From Bacteroidota bacterium (lineage in GTDB: Bacteria > Bacteroidota > Bacteroidia > Palsa-965): DNA of 64,000 bases. Location of the stretch: the NCBI GenBank assembly GCA_020402865.1, contig JADBYT010000024.1, positions 1-64,000 on the forward strand, written 5' to 3'. The notes below the pieces were generated by a model that made no database searches, was not told the origin of the DNA, and was given only the letters and a program-made list of their open reading frames with translations. The translations under genes were made by a program, and so were the position numbers. Below are positions 59,721-64,000 of the stretch, in pieces (the stretch's first letter is position 1; the number at the start of each line of letters is the position of its first letter).

Positions 59721-60721
59721 TATCCCGAAATTCTCATTTTAGCCAGCCGTTCAAGCTCGCGATCCACAATCTGCGTCAGAGCAGTGCGCTGCGCATCGCG
59801 GTTGCGGAAGAGCAAGCGGTGATGCAATACAGGATATGCCAGCGCACGAAGATCGTCTTCAATTACATAATTACGTTGCATAACCAGCGCCCAGGCCTTT
59901 AGGCATTTGATAAAGATAATTCCGCCACGTGTTGAACAGCCAAGCGAAATATCCGGATGGCGGCGGGTATTTTGCGAAATGTTCACCACGGAGCGAAGCA
60001 GTTCAGGGTGAATATATACCCCTTCGGCTTCCTGCTGCAGATTAACCACATCGTTATAGGTAAGCACCTGCTTCACGTTTTCGCGCACATTGCCAATGGT
60101 GAGGTAGTTTTGAAAAATATCATATTCCACATCCTCAGACACATATCCGAAACTTATTTTCATAAAGAAACGATCCAGCTGCGCAGCAGGCAGGGGATAT
60201 GTTCCTTCCATTTCAATCGGGTTTTGGGTGGCAATGGTGAAGAAAAACTTATCGAGATGATAGGTTCTGTCGGCAACCGAAATTTGATTTTCAGCCATAC
60301 ATTCCAGCAGCGCACTTTGCACTTTGGGTGAGGCCCGGTTAATTTCATCGGCCAGCAATACGTTGGTAAACAACGGCCCTTTTTTGAAGATGAAATCTTT
60401 TTTCGCGTCATCAAAAATGTGCGAACCGATCAGATCCATCGGCAACAGGTCAGGTGTAAACTGTATGCGCCTGAATGCCACGCTGCCACTTTGCGAAAGC
60501 GGCGCTTCATCGGCCAGTCCGCCCGAAATCGACTGCGCAAGTGTTTTGGCCATTTGCGTTTTTCCTGCGCCCGGATTGTCTTCGAGCAGGATGTGTCCGC
60601 GTGCCAGCAGGGCGGTAATTACATAACGGATTTCCTGTTGCTTGCCGCGGATAATTGTACCGATGTTATCGGTAAGCAGCGTAAGTTTTTCGCGCGAGGA
60701 AGAAGTGCTTTCGTGATTCAT
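59720..60721 (-). CDS. MoxR-family AAA+ ATPase
   Basis: A 333-aa AAA+ chaperone-type ATPase. The start at 60721 (MNHESTSSSREKLTLL) is preferred to 60787. Walker A is LLEDNPGAGKTQMAKTLAQS near residue 47, and Walker B is FTNVLLADEINRASPKVQSA near 112, with sensor 1 ATQNPIEMEGTYPLPAAQLD near 153. The C-terminal lid domain ends in LERLAKMRISG. MoxR proteins insert cofactors or assemble partner complexes, commonly with DUF58 and transglutaminase membrane proteins, as here. The gene lies 1 bp after the transglutaminase gene. Confidence 0.92.
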   Translation of the reverse strand: MNHESTSSSREKLTLLTDNIGTIIRGKQQEIRYVITALLARGHILLEDNPGAGKTQMAKTLAQSISGGLADEAPLSQSGSVAFRRIQFTPDLLPMDLIGSHIFDDAKKDFIFKKGPLFTNVLLADEINRASPKVQSALLECMAENQISVADRTYHLDKFFFTIATQNPIEMEGTYPLPAAQLDRFFMKISFGYVSEDVEYDIFQNYLTIGNVRENVKQVLTYNDVVNLQQEAEGVYIHPELLRSVVNISQNTRRHPDISLGCSTRGGIIFIKCLKAWALVMQRNYVIEDDLRALAYPVLHHRLLFRNRDAQRTALTQIVDRELERLAKMRISG

Positions 60722-60722
60722 A

Positions 60723-63539
60723 TCAGGCAGTTGAGTCAGGGCTTTGATCAGAATGAGGGCGGCGCAGGAAGCGTTGCGCTTTTGCAAGTTGTAAAAATTT
60801 CAGCCACCAGCGCAGGCTGTTGCCGGCATTTTTTTGCGTGGCCTTCACAAAGGCAGGCCAGAATGCACGGATTTGCTGCTCGTCGGTTTCGGTAGTTTGA
60901 TGGGCGGCATATTTAAGCCGCAGGTAAGTATGCATGAAATTTTCGAAGCCTGTGTGCAGCGCAGGATCAATTTTCTGGCGTGCATAGTCGAGCGGTGTTT
61001 CATTACCGCGCTCGGCTACGGTTTGGTGGAAGGTGAACAGGGCAAGGCGATAAATACGGTGTGCGCGCTCTTTTGGCGTACGCGCGGCACCAACACGCGA
61101 GCGCATCCATAGCCACACCAAAAATGGCAGCAGAAAGAGCAAGAGCAACAGCCCTGCTGCAAAACCACCGCTGAGCCAGAGGATAAACGGAATATCAAGC
61201 GGTTCTTTTTTCCCGGGCTTTTTGGGTTCCGGTTTTTTCGGCTCTGGTTTTTTCGGTTCCGGGCGTGGTTTGATGTGAAGTTCATCGGCAATAACCGGTT
61301 CATCCAGTTGCTGCATCTGCGCAAGTAAACTTATATTGTTTCGCAGCGCCGCAATTTTTCGGTTAGGGCTGTTGTAGCATACTATTACCACCGAATCATT
61401 TGGCAGTAATGCAGCAAGCGTGGTGTCTTTCAGCCCGTATTTCACACGGCACAGCGATACATCAAACACTTTGCCCGCTTCGCCGTTCAGTAAGTATTCG
61501 TTGTTGTGAAAATTCACTCTCGAAAAATGTGTTTTCACCTTTTTATTCTGTGCAGCGGTTTCAGCTACCCCATGCACTACCAGCCACGGGCGCGGCGGAG
61601 GCAGGGGCGGAGTACCGTCGGGACGGGGCGCATCCTGCTGGTCGCTGTTGCCCACGGTGGTGTCGAAATCAATCCATCCGTAACCGGGGAAATAAACCTG
61701 TGTCCACGCATGCGCCTGCCGGCCATAAAACCAGTACCAGCCTTTGTTTTTATCGCTCCGGTCTATTGTGGCAAACCCTGTGGTAAAACGCGCAGGCACG
61801 CCAATAGCGCGGAGCATGAGCACAGTGGCTCCGGCGTAGTATGTGCAATAACCGGCATGTGTTTTAAACAGAAAATTACCCAGCATGGTGGCGGTGGGAA
61901 TATTCGGATCGGATTTTTTACCGGGATTAAGTGTGTAGCGGTAAAGGGGATTTCCGCTTGCATCTTTTGAACGGAAATACTGATCAATGGCATCCACTTT
62001 TTCAAGTGGCGTTTTGGCTCCGGCATCGCGCACTATTTTTTCGGCCAGCATGCGAATGGAATCAAACAGAACACCTACCGGGAAAGCCGTGAAGTACTTA
62101 TACACAGCCGGATCAGTTCCGGCATAGCTGCTCACGGTATTCAGTTCTTCATAACTATCCTGAATAGCTTTGGCCACATTGGGTTTAAATGCAGCCTTTT
62201 CCATGGCATAGGTAGTGGTAAGTGTTGTGGCGTAGCTTTTTACCCGGTAGGCAAACTGAAACGAGGTATCAAAACCTTTATCAATGGCAATACTTTGTAC
62301 AGAAAATGCGGCCGAAGGTGCAAGCAGCGCATGCTTCCATGTATTGCTGGCCATATATACTTCGGCTTCAATTACACGGCGCTTTTTGGCAGCCATGCTT
62401 TTTCGTATCACCGAGCTGTCGGTAACCGTGTTGTAGAGCGGAATGGCCACCGGATCGGCATTCATTTCGTCGTTCATGGGCGAAAATGCATCGCGCATGA
62501 ACTGTTCTTTTTGCGGATCAAAAAGGGAGAGGTGGTGATAGGCAAAGTAGAGCGGCTTGGGCATGCCATCGGGGAAAAAGTTATCCAGCCGCGCACAAAA
62601 CATCACATAATCATTGCGGCTCATCTGATCGTCCATTTGCATGGTATCTTTCAGCCGCAGACCATCATCGCCGGGTTTGGGTTTTATGGGTTTGCCGTTT
62701 TCATCAAACTCCACGGGCCGTTCTAGCAGGCCTTTTCGTTCATTGTAACCATTGTTGTTTTTATCGCGTTTCTGGCCACCGTTTTTGCCCTTGTCGTTCT
62801 GATTTTCTCCATCAGGCGGATCCTGATTTTTCCCTTCCTTACTGGCTTTTTGAGTGATTTCGCCCTGTTTTTCCTTCAGTGTGCCGCGAAAAGTTTCAGT
62901 AACGATAAAAAACGCAAGTATTACTAACGCCACAAAGCCCACCGTGCGCAGCGAAAGCTGAAGGGTTTGTTTGCCGTTAAGCTCGCGCAAATCCTGCAAC
63001 GCGGGTGCCATAAACAACATATACATCACCCAAAGCAATGTAGGAAGCAGATTGCGCAGCAGAAACTCCGGACTCAGGTCAAGTGCATTATAGGCATTGT
63101 GCGAAATACTAACTAATGTGACGGTGAGAAAAATGCCTGCCGGAATTACCAGCAACCAGCGCGATAGATTGAGAATCCAGCCGATGAGCCAGCCGGTGAG
63201 TATGAGTACCTGGATAAGATCAAACCGGGCCACCGCCACAAACACATCAAACTCACCGGGCAATCCACGTATGATGCGGCTCGTAATCCATAAGCCCAGC
63301 AGCAGCAACGGTGTAAAAATGATAAAACGTCCGCGCCAGACAAAAATGATGTAGCTTACGGCCAGCGCCCCTGAAAACCAGGCTGCCTGCGTGAGAATAC
63401 CTGTATCAAGCGCGGTGTATGAAATGTTGGCCTGATAGAGTACAAGCGTTCCGGCCAGTGCAGTAGGCAGCACCAGTGTGAGCAGACGCAACACCAGCAT
63501 CAGCAATGTAAGGCGATGAGCGGGTGCCGGATTACTCAT
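60723..63539 (-). CDS. transglutaminase-domain membrane protein (TgpA-like)
   Basis: A 938-aa polytopic membrane protein. Residues 1-215 hold about six transmembrane helices. A Lys/Gly/Asn-rich linker follows (EGKNQDPPDGENQNDKGKNG). The transglutaminase-like domain has Cys in AGYCTYYAGATVLMLRAIGV near residue 560, and His and Asp in YGRQAHAWTQVYFPGYGWID near 600. A Lys-Pro-Glu repeat (PEPKKPEPKKPEPKKPGKKE) precedes a further transmembrane helix and a C-terminal DUF4129-like domain. It lies in an operon with MoxR; similar trios act on the envelope. The substrate is unknown. Confidence 0.85.
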   Translation of the reverse strand: MSNPAPAHRLTLLMLVLRLLTLVLPTALAGTLVLYQANISYTALDTGILTQAAWFSGALAVSYIIFVWRGRFIIFTPLLLLGLWITSRIIRGLPGEFDVFVAVARFDLIQVLILTGWLIGWILNLSRWLLVIPAGIFLTVTLVSISHNAYNALDLSPEFLLRNLLPTLLWVMYMLFMAPALQDLRELNGKQTLQLSLRTVGFVALVILAFFIVTETFRGTLKEKQGEITQKASKEGKNQDPPDGENQNDKGKNGGQKRDKNNNGYNERKGLLERPVEFDENGKPIKPKPGDDGLRLKDTMQMDDQMSRNDYVMFCARLDNFFPDGMPKPLYFAYHHLSLFDPQKEQFMRDAFSPMNDEMNADPVAIPLYNTVTDSSVIRKSMAAKKRRVIEAEVYMASNTWKHALLAPSAAFSVQSIAIDKGFDTSFQFAYRVKSYATTLTTTYAMEKAAFKPNVAKAIQDSYEELNTVSSYAGTDPAVYKYFTAFPVGVLFDSIRMLAEKIVRDAGAKTPLEKVDAIDQYFRSKDASGNPLYRYTLNPGKKSDPNIPTATMLGNFLFKTHAGYCTYYAGATVLMLRAIGVPARFTTGFATIDRSDKNKGWYWFYGRQAHAWTQVYFPGYGWIDFDTTVGNSDQQDAPRPDGTPPLPPPRPWLVVHGVAETAAQNKKVKTHFSRVNFHNNEYLLNGEAGKVFDVSLCRVKYGLKDTTLAALLPNDSVVIVCYNSPNRKIAALRNNISLLAQMQQLDEPVIADELHIKPRPEPKKPEPKKPEPKKPGKKEPLDIPFILWLSGGFAAGLLLLLFLLPFLVWLWMRSRVGAARTPKERAHRIYRLALFTFHQTVAERGNETPLDYARQKIDPALHTGFENFMHTYLRLKYAAHQTTETDEQQIRAFWPAFVKATQKNAGNSLRWWLKFLQLAKAQRFLRRPHSDQSPDSTA

Positions 63540-64000
63540 AGTTTGGGGGCTTTTACAAATTGGGTATTGCCACGCTGGGCAAGCACTACTTCAAACTGAT
63601 TTTCATTGGCACGTAGTTTTTTACGAAGCGAGGCAAACGTCCATGAAGTGCGCAGTTTTTGAGCCGGACGCAGTACACGGCGGAAAAACAGTTCGCCGGG
63701 TGCAATAGGGAAAATCCCGGGTATGCTGTCAGAGAGCGATACTCCTATTACGGTTACATGTTCGGGAAGCTGCCAGAGTAGTTTTTCCACATCGGCAACC
63801 GGCACGGTAGATGGAATGCACACCAGCGCCGCATCACGCACATTTACAAACTGTGCAGGGGGCATATCGTTTTGCCAGTGGGCCAGACTAACCTGCATAA
63901 GGAGTTTTTTCTCCGGTGTTTCGTCGCTCAGTTCATGTACGTGTTGGTCGGCAGGCATGCGCACGGCATATTCTCCGCTCTGCGCGCTATCAAGCAGTTG
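63536..64000 (-). CDS. partial gene, probable DUF58-operon partner
   Basis: The 3' end of a protein whose reading frame stays open to the right window edge; upstream codons at 63965-64000 read QLLDSAQSGEYA in frame. The visible 155 residues include a segment ALVCIPSTVPVADVEKLLWQ and the basic closing part SLRKKLRANENQFEVVLAQ. In MoxR-transglutaminase clusters the gene at this place is often a DUF58 protein, but the visible part does not prove it. It overlaps the transglutaminase gene by 4 bp and so is translationally coupled. The GTG at 63964 is only an internal possible start. Confidence 0.7.
   Translation of the reverse strand, partial: QLLDSAQSGEYAVRMPADQHVHELSDETPEKKLLMQVSLAHWQNDMPPAQFVNVRDAALVCIPSTVPVADVEKLLWQLPEHVTVIGVSLSDSIPGIFPIAPGELFFRRVLRPAQKLRTSWTFASLRKKLRANENQFEVVLAQRGNTQFVKAPKL

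Overview
The window comes from a Bacteroidota chromosome (GC near 50 percent). Three secreted proteins end in type IX secretion (T9SS) type-A sorting domains. Promoters carry the Bacteroidota -7 box TAnnTTTG, with a -33 TTG in the better cases, and Shine-Dalgarno sequences are rare. Family markers agree: a short primary sigma factor beginning RQLKISKQV, a DUF4295 gene beside rpmG, a lipoprotein TamL, an S46 dipeptidyl-peptidase and many short lipoproteins. The lineage below phylum cannot be fixed from this sequence alone.

Layout. 1-361: tRNA-Ser(GGA) with a duplicated downstream hairpin block and a tRNA relic. 426-2252: tatD-ansA operon. 2418-4303: three tandem paralogous lipoproteins. 4354-8009: glycosyltransferase 9, a T9SS protein, an HNH protein and a DUF3828-like lipoprotein. 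8101-9747: tpiA and a YwqK-like protein. 10091-12887: gcvT, a small RelE-like ORF with a Shedu-type (DUF4263) nuclease, and comB. 12948-17719: phospholipase C-like protein, pgeF, a T9SS protein, a MazG-like protein and two acyl-CoA enzymes. 17825-24234: lipoprotein, TrmH-like methylase, tamL, fbaB and accD. 24298-25202: a candidate toxin-antitoxin pair. 25287-29046: rpsO, pnp and the primary sigma factor. 29134-37750: membrane protein, TPR protein, T9SS protein, rpe, LTA-synthase-like enzyme, SirB1-like protein and nucleoside phosphorylase. 38033-42120: two universal stress proteins, a DUF4197 lipoprotein and cinA. 42263-46573: SGNH-SGNH-MBOAT acylation cluster. 46615-48149: an AT-rich island abutting a 5'-truncated YhcG (DUF1016) nuclease gene. 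48302-54359: rpmB, Xaa-Pro aminopeptidase, rpmG-DUF4295-ftsY, a microsatellite, a YbjQ protein, a SPOR-like protein and rimO. 54435-57681: S46 peptidase and a rhomboid that lacks its catalytic histidine. 57684-64000 (minus): large TPR-like protein, MoxR ATPase, transglutaminase membrane protein and a partial gene cut by the window edge.

Most of the window is housekeeping: translation, RNA decay, central carbon metabolism, envelope assembly and stress response. The accessory content lies in small insertions: the Shedu pair (11217-12150), the toxin-antitoxin-like pair (24298-25202) and the AT-rich gene joined to the broken YhcG (46615-48149). A second theme is the number of genes whose -7 box lies only 4-9 nt before the start codon, which predicts leaderless or nearly leaderless mRNAs.
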